Source: Alphaproteobacteria bacterium casp-alpha6
GTDB lineage: Bacteria; Pseudomonadota; Alphaproteobacteria; Rhodobacterales; Rhodobacteraceae
Reading direction: 5' to 3'
DNA: 58,853 nucleotides
Assembly: GCA_001510135.1 (NCBI GenBank)
Contig: LFER01000044.1
Span: forward strand, 1-58,853
Each line of letters opens with the position of its first letter. Positions within the stretch are counted from its first letter, which is position 1. Made by a program: the position numbers and the translations under genes. This document shows positions 8,566 to 17,790 of this stretch, piece by piece. The notes beneath the pieces are model-generated. The model had not been told where the DNA came from. It saw nothing but the letters and a program-made list of their open reading frames with translations, and did no database searches.

Positions 8566-9009
8566 TTAGTCAAATTTCCGGCTCGGCGCTAAAACCATGG
8601 CTTCCCCTGCAAGCACCCGTTTGCCATCAACAGAACAGTGACAATCCAGTCTGACACGACGCTTCGTCAGATCAATGTCGATGACCTTGACCTCTGCATA
8701 GACCATATCACCCGGCCGCACAGGCGCCAGAAATTTCAGCGTTTGCCCCATGTAAACGGTCCCATGACCGGGCAATTGTTCCCCAATCACCGCAGAGATC
8801 AGACCAGCCGTTAACATTCCATGTGCAATACGCCCTTCAAAAATTGTATCTTGAGCGTAATCGTCATCCAAATGCACCGGATTTCTGTCTGTGGAGACTT
8901 CGGCAAACATTTCGATATCCGCATCCGTCACGGTTTTACGCAGATACCGCGTCATCCCCATTTCGATGTCTTCGATACAAATTGTCCCGCGCGGCAGATT
9001 GTCCAACAT
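8566..9009 (-). CDS. MaoC family hydratase (R-specific enoyl-CoA hydratase-like)
   Basis: A 147-residue single hot-dog-fold protein. The hydratase-2 motif F-A-x-(x)-S-x-D-x-N-P-(x)-H is present as FAEVSTDRNPVHLDD (residues about 35-49), giving the catalytic Asp/His pair, followed by the AHGML segment. Such enzymes hydrate trans-2-enoyl-CoA to (R)-3-hydroxyacyl-CoA, as in PhaJ, but some act in other acyl-CoA pathways. It lies between a HAD hydrolase gene and ribF, all on the minus strand, an order I associate with Rhodobacteraceae. The substrate chain length cannot be inferred. Confidence 0.85.
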   Translation of the reverse strand: MLDNLPRGTICIEDIEMGMTRYLRKTVTDADIEMFAEVSTDRNPVHLDDDYAQDTIFEGRIAHGMLTAGLISAVIGEQLPGHGTVYMGQTLKFLAPVRPGDMVYAEVKVIDIDLTKRRVRLDCHCSVDGKRVLAGEAMVLAPSRKFD

Positions 9010-9101
9010 GAGGCCCTCGATTTCTCAGAGTAATATATTTCCGAATTTCGGCTTTGTTTGGTAACTTTATTACTTTGCAGCTGCAGAAAATCAAGTCTTG
9101 A

Positions 9102-9974
9102 TTAACGTAAAAAGCCAATTGAATAGGTCGGATGTTGTTTTTCATGCTCAATATAGGCCTTGAGCGCCACACTGTCGGGCAGATCTGTGGTTTTTGTTTG
9201 CGCTGCTGCAAGTCCCCCAGTGATGAAAAGAGAATCAATATCTTCGCTGATCGCGCCCTTAATATCGGTCTGAATACCGTCCCCGATCGCCAATATCCGG
9301 TCTTTTCCTATATTGGCGTCCAATACCGCCAATCGTCTGAGCGCAAGGTCGTAAATTGGTGGATGAGGTTTTCCAAAATAAAGGCTTTCGCCCCCCATCT
9401 CCGAGTAGAGCTGAGCAAGGGCACCGGCACACCATTCCCGAACATGGCCCCGATCCACAACAATATCGGGATTGGCACATAACAGTTTCAGACCCATTTG
9501 CGTTGCCAGCAAAAAGTCAGGCCGCATGAGCGAAGGATCAGCCTTGGGATCAAAGGGACCGGTGCATACGATGCCCTCAGCCTCACTCAGAGGAACACGC
9601 TCGATAGAAAGCGGGCTTTCCAATATATTGAGGGGTTCAAAAAACGGTATGTCGCGGGGTTCACCTATGAAATAGACCTTTTGCCCAACCGCCCCCTGAT
9701 ACATCGCCGCACGTGCACTATCACCCGATGTTGCAATACTGTCCCAAGCCTCTTTGGCAACGCCAAAGTGCGAAAGCTGTTGCTCCACGCCACTGCGTGG
9801 TTTGGGGGAATTCGTGACCAGAACAACTTTGCCTCCAGTCTCACGGTACTTGATCAAGGCTGCATTGGCCGCATCATAGGCACGCACCCCGTCGTGCACA
9901 CACCCCCACAGATCGACGAAAAGCGCATCATAACGGTCTGAAATGTCTGAGAGGGAGGAGATAATTTCAGACAT
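9102..9974 (-). CDS. TIGR01459 family HAD-type hydrolase
   Basis: A 290-residue HAD-superfamily subclass IIA phosphatase (NagD/PGP-like). Motif I is LFVDLWGCVHDG (residues about 19-30) with a nucleophile Asp. Here the usual DxDG is DLWG, as is normal for this subfamily. VTNSPKP is motif II, FGKPHPP carries the motif III lysine, and AIGDGIQTDIKGA is motif IV. The substrate of the TIGR01459 family is not known. It is followed by the MaoC gene after about 92 nt. Confidence 0.88.
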   Translation of the reverse strand: MSEIISSLSDISDRYDALFVDLWGCVHDGVRAYDAANAALIKYRETGGKVVLVTNSPKPRSGVEQQLSHFGVAKEAWDSIATSGDSARAAMYQGAVGQKVYFIGEPRDIPFFEPLNILESPLSIERVPLSEAEGIVCTGPFDPKADPSLMRPDFLLATQMGLKLLCANPDIVVDRGHVREWCAGALAQLYSEMGGESLYFGKPHPPIYDLALRRLAVLDANIGKDRILAIGDGIQTDIKGAISEDIDSLFITGGLAAAQTKTTDLPDSVALKAYIEHEKQHPTYSIGFLR

Positions 9975-9991
9975 ATATACGCCTTTCAGAT

Positions 9992-10912
9992 TTAAAGTGT
10001 GAGATTGGGGATGATTTGTTTTTTGCGGCTCATCAGTCCAGGGATAACAACGGTATCTCCTGTCGCAGCCGTACTGAATGATTTCGCTGCAACATTTTTT
10101 ACAAGCTCATTGGGCACAAGCAGCGTGGCTTCCTCGCGCAGGATATCCACGACGAATAAAAGCACCTGATCCACGCCATCTTCCTGAGCCACCACATCCA
10201 TTGACGCCATCAGGCTGTCTTTGCGATCGAGGATCAATTTGGGAGAAGTGGTTTCCAAAACAGACACGCGGAACTTTGTACCCCCAACCGCATATTCTTT
10301 GCTGTCCATACGCAGTAATTCGGCATCGGAAAAGGCAGACACATCAGACTTCGCATCAAACATTTCACTTGCGTAGGCGGCAATATCAACCCCCAGATCA
10401 GACGCTAATTTTTCGGCAATCATACGATCATGATCGGTTGTGGTCGGGCTGCGGAAAGCCAAAGTGTCAGACAAAATGCACGACAGCGCAGTCCCTTTTA
10501 TCGCCTCAGGCATCTTAGCCGCATCATCCCCCATAAGATCATGCATGATAGTGGCAGTGCAGGCCAGCGGGCGCAGAGTAATATCAATTGGTCCCTTGGT
10601 TTCAAGTCCGCCTGTCAATTTATGGTGATCAATAATGGAGTGAATATCGGCGGAATTGATATTTTCAGGCAGTTCCGCTGGGTTATTCGTATCAACAATG
10701 ATAACGGGCGTGTTTGAAGTCAGTTCCCCCAAAAGAGAGGGTTTTTGCAAATTCCATCTTTTCAATACAAAGGCGGCTTCTGTGTTGGGCTCTCCGAGAA
10801 GCTTGGCCTCAGCAGGGATGCCCTTGATTTCATTCAGATACCACGCCCAGATAATCGGGCTTCCGGTGCTGTCTGTATCAGGGGATTTATGGCCAAAAAT
10901 CTGCACGCTCAT
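9992..10912 (-). CDS. ppaC: manganese-dependent inorganic pyrophosphatase
   Basis: A DHH-family (class II) pyrophosphatase of about 306 residues that hydrolyses pyrophosphate to phosphate. Metal-binding motifs are FGHKSPDTDS (His and two Asp near the N-terminus), DTNNPAEL, and the DHH signature IIDHHKLTG; the C-terminal DHHA2 domain ends in SRKKQIIPNL, whose SRKK motif binds substrate. I choose the ATG at 10912 because AAAGGA stands 7 nt ahead; a TTG six codons upstream is also in frame. It encodes class II rather than the class I Ppa common in proteobacteria. Confidence 0.93.
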   Translation of the reverse strand: MSVQIFGHKSPDTDSTGSPIIWAWYLNEIKGIPAEAKLLGEPNTEAAFVLKRWNLQKPSLLGELTSNTPVIIVDTNNPAELPENINSADIHSIIDHHKLTGGLETKGPIDITLRPLACTATIMHDLMGDDAAKMPEAIKGTALSCILSDTLAFRSPTTTDHDRMIAEKLASDLGVDIAAYASEMFDAKSDVSAFSDAELLRMDSKEYAVGGTKFRVSVLETTSPKLILDRKDSLMASMDVVAQEDGVDQVLLFVVDILREEATLLVPNELVKNVAAKSFSTAATGDTVVIPGLMSRKKQIIPNLTL

Positions 10913-10998
10913 TTCTGTTATCCTTTGCAATATATCGGAAAGTCGCGCGCCTTATACGCCGCACATTTCGGATTGTCACGACTTCGAGTTAGATAAGT

Positions 10999-11751
10999 TT
11001 ATCCGCGCAAAAACACCGGATTTGTTTCGCTCGATTGTTCTGCCTGATAGCGATACCCGCCAAGATCAAATTCTTTTATCTGATCCGGTTCGCTGAGGCG
11101 GCGGGTCACAATAAACCGCGCCATCGCGCCACGTGCTTTTTTGGCATAAAAGCTGATTATCTTGGCACCTTTTTCGCTATTTTCCAGAAACGTGGGCGTG
11201 ATCACGGGCACATCCAGCGCGCTTTGATCTACTGCGGAAAAATATTCCTGTGAGGCGCAATTGATCAAAACGCGGCTTTTGGTTTTTTGCGCCTCGCTAT
11301 TGATTGCTTCGGCCAATGTAGTTCCCCAAAAATCGTAAAGCGATTTCCCCCGTTTGGTGGTAAGCCGGCTGCCCATTTCCAAACGATAGGGTTCGATTTC
11401 ATCCAGTGGTCGTAACAACCCATAAAGCCCAGAGAGAATACGCAAATGGTCTTGCGCCCAAGATAATTCATCCGGATCAAGACTGTCTGCTTCGAGCCCC
11501 TGATACGTGTCACCCGCAAAGGCAAAAGCGGCAGCTTTGCGCGTCTGACTTCCAAAATTGGCAAAGCGGTCTTTGTTTAATTCCGCCAAAGCGTCCGAAA
11601 TGCCCATGAGCTTTTTCAGGCCCTTTGCCGACAGACGGCCCGCAACCCCAGCCAATTCCCTTGTTTGTTCTTGAAACATCGGCTCTGTCAGCCCCGCCAC
11701 ATCAATTGGGGTCATATCAAGTTTTTTCGCAGGGGATACTACAACTAACAT
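10999..11751 (-). CDS. yaaA: YaaA/DUF328 peroxide stress protein
   Basis: A 250-residue protein beginning MLVVVSPAKKLDM, the typical start of the YaaA family (PF03883). Conserved segments include SGLYGLLRPLDEIEPYRLEMG, and FYAKKARGAMARFI near the C-terminus. In Escherichia coli YaaA lowers intracellular free iron during peroxide stress and binds DNA; biochemical activity here is untested. The open frame extends 55 codons further upstream, but that extension looks unlike the family, so I start at 11751. It lies about 30 nt downstream of recQ on the same strand. Confidence 0.9.
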   Translation of the reverse strand: MLVVVSPAKKLDMTPIDVAGLTEPMFQEQTRELAGVAGRLSAKGLKKLMGISDALAELNKDRFANFGSQTRKAAAFAFAGDTYQGLEADSLDPDELSWAQDHLRILSGLYGLLRPLDEIEPYRLEMGSRLTTKRGKSLYDFWGTTLAEAINSEAQKTKSRVLINCASQEYFSAVDQSALDVPVITPTFLENSEKGAKIISFYAKKARGAMARFIVTRRLSEPDQIKEFDLGGYRYQAEQSSETNPVFLRG

Positions 11752-11780
11752 GGCGTGCCTTTTACTTCTTTTGAAACCAT

Positions 11781-13820
11781 TTAGGTCAGTTGTTCCAAAA
11801 CGTCCAGAAATGCGTCTGCAAAGCGTTCCGCTTTTTGCTTTCCAAGGATCAGTGACATGTCTTGACGGGTCTTGGGTTTCATACGGGTTATTTTCGCCAA
11901 AAGAGATGCGGAACATGACATTGGTTTGTCTGTGCCCAAATGTCCGCGCACAAGTGATGTCTGCACCTCAAGCAGTTGGTCATAAAGCAGACCATCGCTT
12001 CGACCCGCCAATTTTCGTCGGTTGGGATGGATGCGGTCTGTGTCGCCCGTTATCACGGACAAAAACGCCGTTCCGTAGAGATCAAGTTTTTTTGCCCCCA
12101 CACCGCTGATACGGGCCATTTGGTCTAAGGTGGTTGGTTTTTGTTCAGCCATATCAATGAGCGTTTTGTCATTAAAAACAATATAGGCCGGCACCCGCGC
12201 GGCTTCGGCAATCTCTCTGCGTTTGGATTTCAGCGCAGAAAGCAATGGCGCATCTTCTTCGCTCACCAACGAGCGTGGTTCTGGGCGGTTCTTTTGCTTG
12301 ACCTTGACGTCTTCGCGCAGAGTAATTCGGTTTTGAGCACGCAAAAGCGGCAGGGCATGGTCTGTCATACAAAGGGCCCCGTGGCGCGTGACATCGGGCC
12401 GCAAAAGATCATGCCCCATCATCTGGCGAAAGACTGATTGCCAGTCCTGTCGGCTAAGCTCAGCCCCAACGCCAAAGGTTTGTAAATGCTGATGACCAAA
12501 TGTGCGTATTTTCTCTGTTTCATTGCCAGTCAGCACGTCAATCAAATGTCCTGATCCAAACCGTTCTTCCGTACGCAAGACTGCCGAAAGCGCTTTGCGC
12601 ACCGCTGTCGTGCCATCATATGTTTTTGGCGGAGCAGCACAAAGGTCACAGTGGCCGCATGTCACCTCTTTCTCGCCAAAGTAAGACAGCAATGTCTTGC
12701 GTCGGCATTCCAAGGCTTCGGCCAAACCCAAAAGCGCATTAAGCCGCCCGTGATCCGCCATTTTGCGCTCTGGCGGGGCAAGACCTTCGTCAATTTGCCC
12801 ACGCCGCAAGCGGATGTCATCCGCACCATAAAGGGTAAACGCCTCTGCCGGTGCGCCATCCCTCCCCGCACGCCCGATTTCCTGATAATAACTCTCAATG
12901 GATTTGGGGAGATCTGCGTGCGCCACCCAGCGAATGTCCGGTTTATCAACACCCATCCCGAAGGCCACGGTTGCGACAACGATCAACCCGTCTTCGGAGG
13001 CAAAACGCGCCTCAACGCTGCGCCGCGCATCTGGCTCCATCCCTCCATGATAATGACAAGCACTGTGACCCGCCTCACAAAGGGCCGCAGACAGACCTTC
13101 GGTTTTGGCCCGTGTTCCACAATAGACGATGCCGGACTGCCCTTTGCGCGCGGCGGCAAAATTCAGGATTTGTTTGCGCGGGCTGTCTTTGGGTTGAAAA
13201 GACATGTAAATGTTGGGGCGGTCAAAACCGCGAAGAAAAGTTTCCGGTGGCGCGCCATCAAAGAGGCGATCAATGATTTCGTCACGGGTTTCCGCGTCCG
13301 CCGTCGCGGTAAAGGCGGCCAAGGGTACGTTCAACTTTCGCCGCAATTCGCCAATACGCAAATAATCTGGGCGAAAGTCATGACCCCATTGGCTCACACA
13401 ATGGGCTTCATCCACCGCAATCAATTGCACGTTGTATCGCAATAGGGCCGAGTGCATCGCACTGGATGCAAGCCGTTCCGGAGCAAGATAAAGCAACCGC
13501 AAACTCTGATCGTTTAATTGTGCAAAAACCGCATCGGTTTCCTCTTGCGTATTGGCCGAGGTAAGCGCCCCTGCCGCCACGCCATTTGCCTCCAAGGCAC
13601 GCACCTGATCCCGCATCAATGCAATCAGAGGAGAAATCACAACCGTCAAACCATCGCGCAATAGGGCAGGAAGCTGATAGCAAAGCGATTTCCCCCCACC
13701 TGTCGGCATAATCGCAAGCACGTTCTTTCCCGCACATACTGCCTCAACAATATCCTGTTGACCTGCGCGGAACTGGTCGAATCCAAAAATGTCACGCAAA
13801 AGCGTTTGAAGGTCTGTCAT
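11781..13820 (-). CDS. recQ: ATP-dependent DNA helicase RecQ
   Basis: A 679-residue superfamily 2 3'-5' helicase for recombinational repair. Walker A is MPTGGGKSLCYQ, the DExH box is VDEAHCVSQWGHDFRPDY, motif VI lies in QEIGRAGRDG, and the zinc-binding RQC region has CRRKTLLSYFGE followed by CGHCDLC. The C-terminal HRDC domain contains ARISGVGAKKLDLYG. The open frame continues 22 codons upstream, but MTDLQTLLRDIFGFDQFR is the natural start, giving 13820. All domains are intact. It diverges from the hpa operon. Confidence 0.96.
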   Translation of the reverse strand: MTDLQTLLRDIFGFDQFRAGQQDIVEAVCAGKNVLAIMPTGGGKSLCYQLPALLRDGLTVVISPLIALMRDQVRALEANGVAAGALTSANTQEETDAVFAQLNDQSLRLLYLAPERLASSAMHSALLRYNVQLIAVDEAHCVSQWGHDFRPDYLRIGELRRKLNVPLAAFTATADAETRDEIIDRLFDGAPPETFLRGFDRPNIYMSFQPKDSPRKQILNFAAARKGQSGIVYCGTRAKTEGLSAALCEAGHSACHYHGGMEPDARRSVEARFASEDGLIVVATVAFGMGVDKPDIRWVAHADLPKSIESYYQEIGRAGRDGAPAEAFTLYGADDIRLRRGQIDEGLAPPERKMADHGRLNALLGLAEALECRRKTLLSYFGEKEVTCGHCDLCAAPPKTYDGTTAVRKALSAVLRTEERFGSGHLIDVLTGNETEKIRTFGHQHLQTFGVGAELSRQDWQSVFRQMMGHDLLRPDVTRHGALCMTDHALPLLRAQNRITLREDVKVKQKNRPEPRSLVSEEDAPLLSALKSKRREIAEAARVPAYIVFNDKTLIDMAEQKPTTLDQMARISGVGAKKLDLYGTAFLSVITGDTDRIHPNRRKLAGRSDGLLYDQLLEVQTSLVRGHLGTDKPMSCSASLLAKITRMKPKTRQDMSLILGKQKAERFADAFLDVLEQLT

Positions 13821-14022
13821 GAAAGCCTGTTGGCATGGTTTGTCTGCTCTTGGTTTAAATCTTTCACAGCGATGCCTGCCATACAAGCCCTAAGGAATTC
13901 AGACAGAAAGATTCCAGCATTTTATTGATTATTTTAGAAGGCCGTTTGCCAATATCTCCGTTTGACAATACATATTCTGTGTCTTTACCTTGTGATAAAT
14001 CTTAATTTTTCGGGATGTGTAT

Positions 14023-14412
14023 TTGCCTCATTTTCACTTGGAATATTCTGCTAATCTTGAGGCGATGGTCGATATCGAAGCCCTATGTGAGGCCATCCGT
14101 GACACCGCGGCGAATATTGATATTTTTCCTCTCGCGGGTATTCGCGTGCGCGCCACAAGGGTTGATCATTACGCGATTGCGGATGGAAATGCGAAGCACG
14201 GATTTATAGATCTGTCCATACGCTTGCGCGAAGGGCGCAGTGAGACGGCCAAAAAAGACGCTGTTGAGAAAATATTTGATTGCCTGCGCGCTTTTATGGA
14301 GCCCGTTTTGGCAACTTCCTCTGTCGCATTATCCGCAGAAATCCGCGATATCGCGGCAGAGATGGCCCCGAAATACGGTACAATCCGCCAGCATCTAAAA
14401 GGCATAGAATGA
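14023..14412 (+). CDS. hpaF: 5-carboxymethyl-2-hydroxymuconate delta-isomerase
   Basis: A small tautomerase-like isomerase (about 129 residues) that converts 5-carboxymethyl-2-hydroxymuconate to its oxo form in the homoprotocatechuate meta-cleavage pathway. Family members begin MPHF with Pro as the catalytic base after Met removal. Here TTG-CCT-CAT-TTT gives exactly MPHFHLEYS, and CGGGA stands 7 nt ahead of that TTG, so I start at 14023. A GTG two codons upstream would hide the catalytic proline. The stop overlaps the hpaE start (ATGA). First gene of the hpaFEDGH cluster. Confidence 0.87.
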   Translation: MPHFHLEYSANLEAMVDIEALCEAIRDTAANIDIFPLAGIRVRATRVDHYAIADGNAKHGFIDLSIRLREGRSETAKKDAVEKIFDCLRAFMEPVLATSSVALSAEIRDIAAEMAPKYGTIRQHLKGIE

Positions 14413-15920
14413 CTACCTTAGACCAAAATATCTCCAAACTTGCCTCTCACCTCCAGCGCTTCGATGCCGTTGGGATCAAAAACCGCATCGCCGGTCAGGA
14501 TGTTGAGGGCGCAGGTGGAGTGTTTGCATCCCATTCCCCTGTCGACAAAAGCAAAATCTGTGATGTGGCTCGAGGAACAGGTGAGGATATCGACAAAGCC
14601 GCCTGTGCAGCGCATGACGCCTTTGCAGATTGGCGCGATATGAAGGCCACAGAGCGGCGCAAGCTGATGATCCGCATTGCCGAAGGCATCGAAGCACGCG
14701 CCGAGGAAATCGCCCTGTGCGAATGCTGGGACACCGGTCAGGCCTATAAATTCATGTCCAAAGCAGCCCTGCGGGGGGCCGAGAATTTCCGCTATTTCGC
14801 CGATCAGGTGGTTCAAGCCCGCGATGGTCAGCACCTCAAAAGCCCGACATTGATGAATATCACCACACGCGTGCCGATTGGCCCTGTGGGCATCATCACG
14901 CCTTGGAACACGCCCTTTATGTTGTCGACGTGGAAAATAGCCCCAGCGCTTGCAGCAGGATGCACCGTGGTGCATAAACCGGCTGAACTTTCCCCGCTGA
15001 CTGCGCGGCTCTTGGTGGACATCGCCGAAGAAGCGGGACTTCCCCCCGGTGTGCTGAATACCGTAAACGGATTTGGTGAAGAGGCGGGCAAGGCGCTTTG
15101 TGAGCATCCTAAAATAAAAGCGATTGCCTTTGTCGGAGAAAGCAGCACAGGGTCCATGATCGTCAAACAGGGGGCAGATACGCTCAAACGAAATCACCTA
15201 GAGCTGGGCGGCAAAAACCCTGTGATTGTCTTTGAAGATGCGGACTTGGACCGTGCTTTGGATGCGGTAATATTTATGATTTATTCGATCAACGGGGAAC
15301 GCTGCACATCCTCTTCGCGTCTTTTGGTGCAAAATACGATCCGCGCAGAATTCGAACAGAGGCTCGCGGAACGTGTACGCAACATCCGTGTGGGCCATCC
15401 GCTTGACCCGGCGACCGAAATCGGGCCTTTGATTGGCGAAGCTCATTTTTCCAAAGTGACCAGATATTTTGACATTGCCCGCGACGAAGGCGCAACCATT
15501 GCAGCAGGCGGCGAAGTCATCGGGGATAGCGGGTATTTTGTCGCCCCTACCCTTTTCACGAATGCAGACAATAGCATGAAAATCGCACGTGAGGAAATAT
15601 TTGGTCCTGTGCTCACCTCTATCCATTTTGAGAATGAAGAAGAGGCGCTCACATTGGCAAATGATACGGATTACGGGCTGACAGGGTATCTTTGGACAAA
15701 TGATCTCACCCGCGCCTTACGCTTCACGGATCGGCTTGAGGCAGGCATGATCTGGGTCAATTCGGAAAATGTGCGCCATTTACCAACCCCTTTTGGAGGC
15801 GTCAAAGCATCCGGCATTGGTCGCGATGGGGGGGATTGGTCCTTTGAATTTTATATGGAACAAAAACATATCGGCTTTGCCACAGGCCAGCATAAAATTA
15901 CAAAATTAGGAGCGCTCTGA
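14409..15920 (+). CDS. hpaE: 5-carboxymethyl-2-hydroxymuconate semialdehyde dehydrogenase
   Basis: A 503-residue NAD-dependent aldehyde dehydrogenase that oxidises the ring-cleavage semialdehyde of homoprotocatechuate. The N-terminal Rossmann domain carries PWNTPFML and HKPAELSPLTA; the catalytic glutamate lies in LELGGKNPV and the nucleophile cysteine in INGERCTSSSRLLVQ, a segment typical of HpaE. The true start is the ATG at 14409, which overlaps the hpaF stop by 4 nt. Its stop shares one base with the hpaD start (TGATG). Confidence 0.93.
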   Translation: MTTLDQNISKLASHLQRFDAVGIKNRIAGQDVEGAGGVFASHSPVDKSKICDVARGTGEDIDKAACAAHDAFADWRDMKATERRKLMIRIAEGIEARAEEIALCECWDTGQAYKFMSKAALRGAENFRYFADQVVQARDGQHLKSPTLMNITTRVPIGPVGIITPWNTPFMLSTWKIAPALAAGCTVVHKPAELSPLTARLLVDIAEEAGLPPGVLNTVNGFGEEAGKALCEHPKIKAIAFVGESSTGSMIVKQGADTLKRNHLELGGKNPVIVFEDADLDRALDAVIFMIYSINGERCTSSSRLLVQNTIRAEFEQRLAERVRNIRVGHPLDPATEIGPLIGEAHFSKVTRYFDIARDEGATIAAGGEVIGDSGYFVAPTLFTNADNSMKIAREEIFGPVLTSIHFENEEEALTLANDTDYGLTGYLWTNDLTRALRFTDRLEAGMIWVNSENVRHLPTPFGGVKASGIGRDGGDWSFEFYMEQKHIGFATGQHKITKLGAL

Positions 15921-16903
15921 TGCCGGTTCCCGCGCCAAATCTTTACCCAGATTTCAACGTCATCCGACTGAGCCATGTCTGTTTGAACGTCAAAGATCTT
16001 TCGGTCTCAAAGCGCTTTTATGTGGACACGCTTGGGCTTCAGATCAGCGACGAGAGCGACAGCCATGTATATCTTCGCGCGATGGAGGAACGGGGACATC
16101 ATTGCCTGATCCTGCAAAAATCAACTTCCCCCGGAACGGTCGATGTGCTGGGTTTCAAAACTTATGACGAGGCAGACCTTGATCGCGCCGAAAGCTATTT
16201 CAAAGCCAAAGGGCGGCCCACCACATGGGTCGAACGGCCCTATCAGGGCAAAACACTTTTGACCTCTGACAATCTGGGCATTCCCATTGAGTTTTACCAC
16301 AAGATGGACCGCCTCTCTGCGATCCATCAAAACTATGCGCTTTACAAAGGCGTAAAGCCGCTTCGCATTGATCACTTCAATTGTTTCAGCACGGATGTGG
16401 ATGCTTCGGTGGCCTTTTACAATGATTTTGGCTTTCGCGTAACGGAATACACCGAAGATGCTCAAAGCAAGAGGCTTTGGGCGGCATGGTTGCACCGGAA
16501 AGGCGGCGTGCATGACATGGCCTTTACCAATGGCATCGGACCGCGGCTGCACCATCTTGCGTTCTGGTGCCCGACCCCTTTGAATATCATCGATCTTTTG
16601 GATTTAATGGCCACGACAGGCTATGTGAAAAACATCGAACGCGGGCCGGGGCGGCATGGGATTTCAAATGCCTTTTTTCTTTATATCCGTGACCCTGACG
16701 GTCACAGGACAGAAATTTATTGTTCAGATTACCAAACCGTTGATCCCGATCTAGAACCTATCAAATGGGACCTCAAAGATCCACAGCGTCAAACACTCTG
16801 GGGCGCACCAGCACCCGAAAGCTGGTTCAAAGAAGGATCCCCCTTTGTCGGCGTAGACACCAAAGAACCTGATTTGGCGGCGAGCCCTATCATTGCGCCA
16901 TAA
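15920..16903 (+). CDS. hpaD: 3,4-dihydroxyphenylacetate 2,3-dioxygenase
   Basis: A 327-residue type I extradiol ring-cleavage dioxygenase with two vicinal-oxygen-chelate modules (about 15-135 and 150-270). The expected metal ligands are two His and one Glu: HFNCFSTDV (His), GPRLHHLAFWC (His) and HRTEIYCSDY (Glu). It opens homoprotocatechuate (3,4-dihydroxyphenylacetate) with O2 to the semialdehyde used by the preceding hpaE product. Length and the long tail after the second module match HpaD/HPCD of the Brevibacterium/Arthrobacter type. Translationally coupled to hpaE. Confidence 0.93.
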   Translation: MPVPAPNLYPDFNVIRLSHVCLNVKDLSVSKRFYVDTLGLQISDESDSHVYLRAMEERGHHCLILQKSTSPGTVDVLGFKTYDEADLDRAESYFKAKGRPTTWVERPYQGKTLLTSDNLGIPIEFYHKMDRLSAIHQNYALYKGVKPLRIDHFNCFSTDVDASVAFYNDFGFRVTEYTEDAQSKRLWAAWLHRKGGVHDMAFTNGIGPRLHHLAFWCPTPLNIIDLLDLMATTGYVKNIERGPGRHGISNAFFLYIRDPDGHRTEIYCSDYQTVDPDLEPIKWDLKDPQRQTLWGAPAPESWFKEGSPFVGVDTKEPDLAASPIIAP

Positions 16904-16935
16904 TTTGGCAGCCCGATAAGACAGGAGATATACCC

Positions 16936-17790
16936 GTGAAATTTGCGACATATAACAGCAACACTAAGACCCACTATGGCGCCGTCAATGAAGGCGGTAT
17001 GATCGCGCTTGATCCTGTGTTCCCTGAGTGGCCCACGCTTTATGATGTGGTGCGAAACGGTGGGCTTGGGGCGCTTGAAGAGGCGGCAAAAGGCGCTTCG
17101 GTAACTCATGAGAATTTCGAATACGACATGGTCCTGCCCAACGCACGGCGCATTCTTTGTGTTGGGGTAAATTTCCCCGAGCGGAACGCAGAATACAAAG
17201 ACGATAGCGCCGCACCGAAATATATGTCCCTGTTTGTGCGGTTTCCAAGCAGCTTGACCGGACATGACCAGCCCTTAATCCGTCCTGCGGAAAACCATAC
17301 TCTCGACTACGAAGGGGAGGTCGCCATCGTCATCGGGAAAACGGGCCGAAGAATATCAACGCAAGAGGCCTATGATTATATATCGGCACTCACCATTTCA
17401 AACGAAGGCACCATCCGCGACTGGGTGCGCCACGCCAAATTCAACGTCACACAGGGAAAAAACTGGGACCGCTCAGGCGCACTTGGCCCATGGCTGGTTC
17501 CTTTCAAAGACGCAACACAATTGGATGAGGCGCGCATCATCACGCGGGTAAACGGAGAGTTGCGGCAGAATGATACGCTCAACCGAATGGTGTTTTCCGT
17601 GCGCGACATCATCGCCTATGTGTCAACCTTTATGACGCTGGAGCCGGGCGATGTGATTATCACCGGCACCCCTACTGGCGCAGGCGCCCGATTTGATCCT
17701 CCGCGCTATCTTGTCCCCGGGGATAAGGTAGAGGTTGAAGTAAGCGGCCTTGGCACTCTGCACAATTGGGTGGAGGATGAAACCCCATGA
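16936..17790 (+). CDS. hpaG: fumarylacetoacetate hydrolase-family decarboxylase/isomerase HpaG
   Basis: A 284-residue FAH-domain protein (PF01557) with the metal-binding pattern DYEGEVAIVIGKTGR (Glu-x-Glu region) and GDVIITGTPTGAGARFDPP. In context it is the 5-oxopent-3-ene-1,2,5-tricarboxylate decarboxylase / HHDD isomerase step. It is single-domain, whereas the enterobacterial HpaG is a duplicated two-domain protein. A GTG start at 16936 fits the family N-terminus; the stop overlaps hpaH (ATGA). On sequence alone other FAH hydrolases are possible; the neighbours make the assignment. Confidence 0.85.
   Translation: MKFATYNSNTKTHYGAVNEGGMIALDPVFPEWPTLYDVVRNGGLGALEEAAKGASVTHENFEYDMVLPNARRILCVGVNFPERNAEYKDDSAAPKYMSLFVRFPSSLTGHDQPLIRPAENHTLDYEGEVAIVIGKTGRRISTQEAYDYISALTISNEGTIRDWVRHAKFNVTQGKNWDRSGALGPWLVPFKDATQLDEARIITRVNGELRQNDTLNRMVFSVRDIIAYVSTFMTLEPGDVIITGTPTGAGARFDPPRYLVPGDKVEVEVSGLGTLHNWVEDETP

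Noticed and set aside
12651..13445. 264-codon open frame antisense to recQ
   Set aside because: No domain, unusual residue composition, and complete overlap with the helicase domain of recQ.
13962..13967. hpa promoter with TTGACA
   Set aside because: The -35 hexamer is perfect but no acceptable -10 lies 16-18 nt downstream.
14418..15197. 259-codon open frame antisense to hpaE
   Set aside because: Cysteine/histidine-rich nonsense translation inside an intact dehydrogenase gene.
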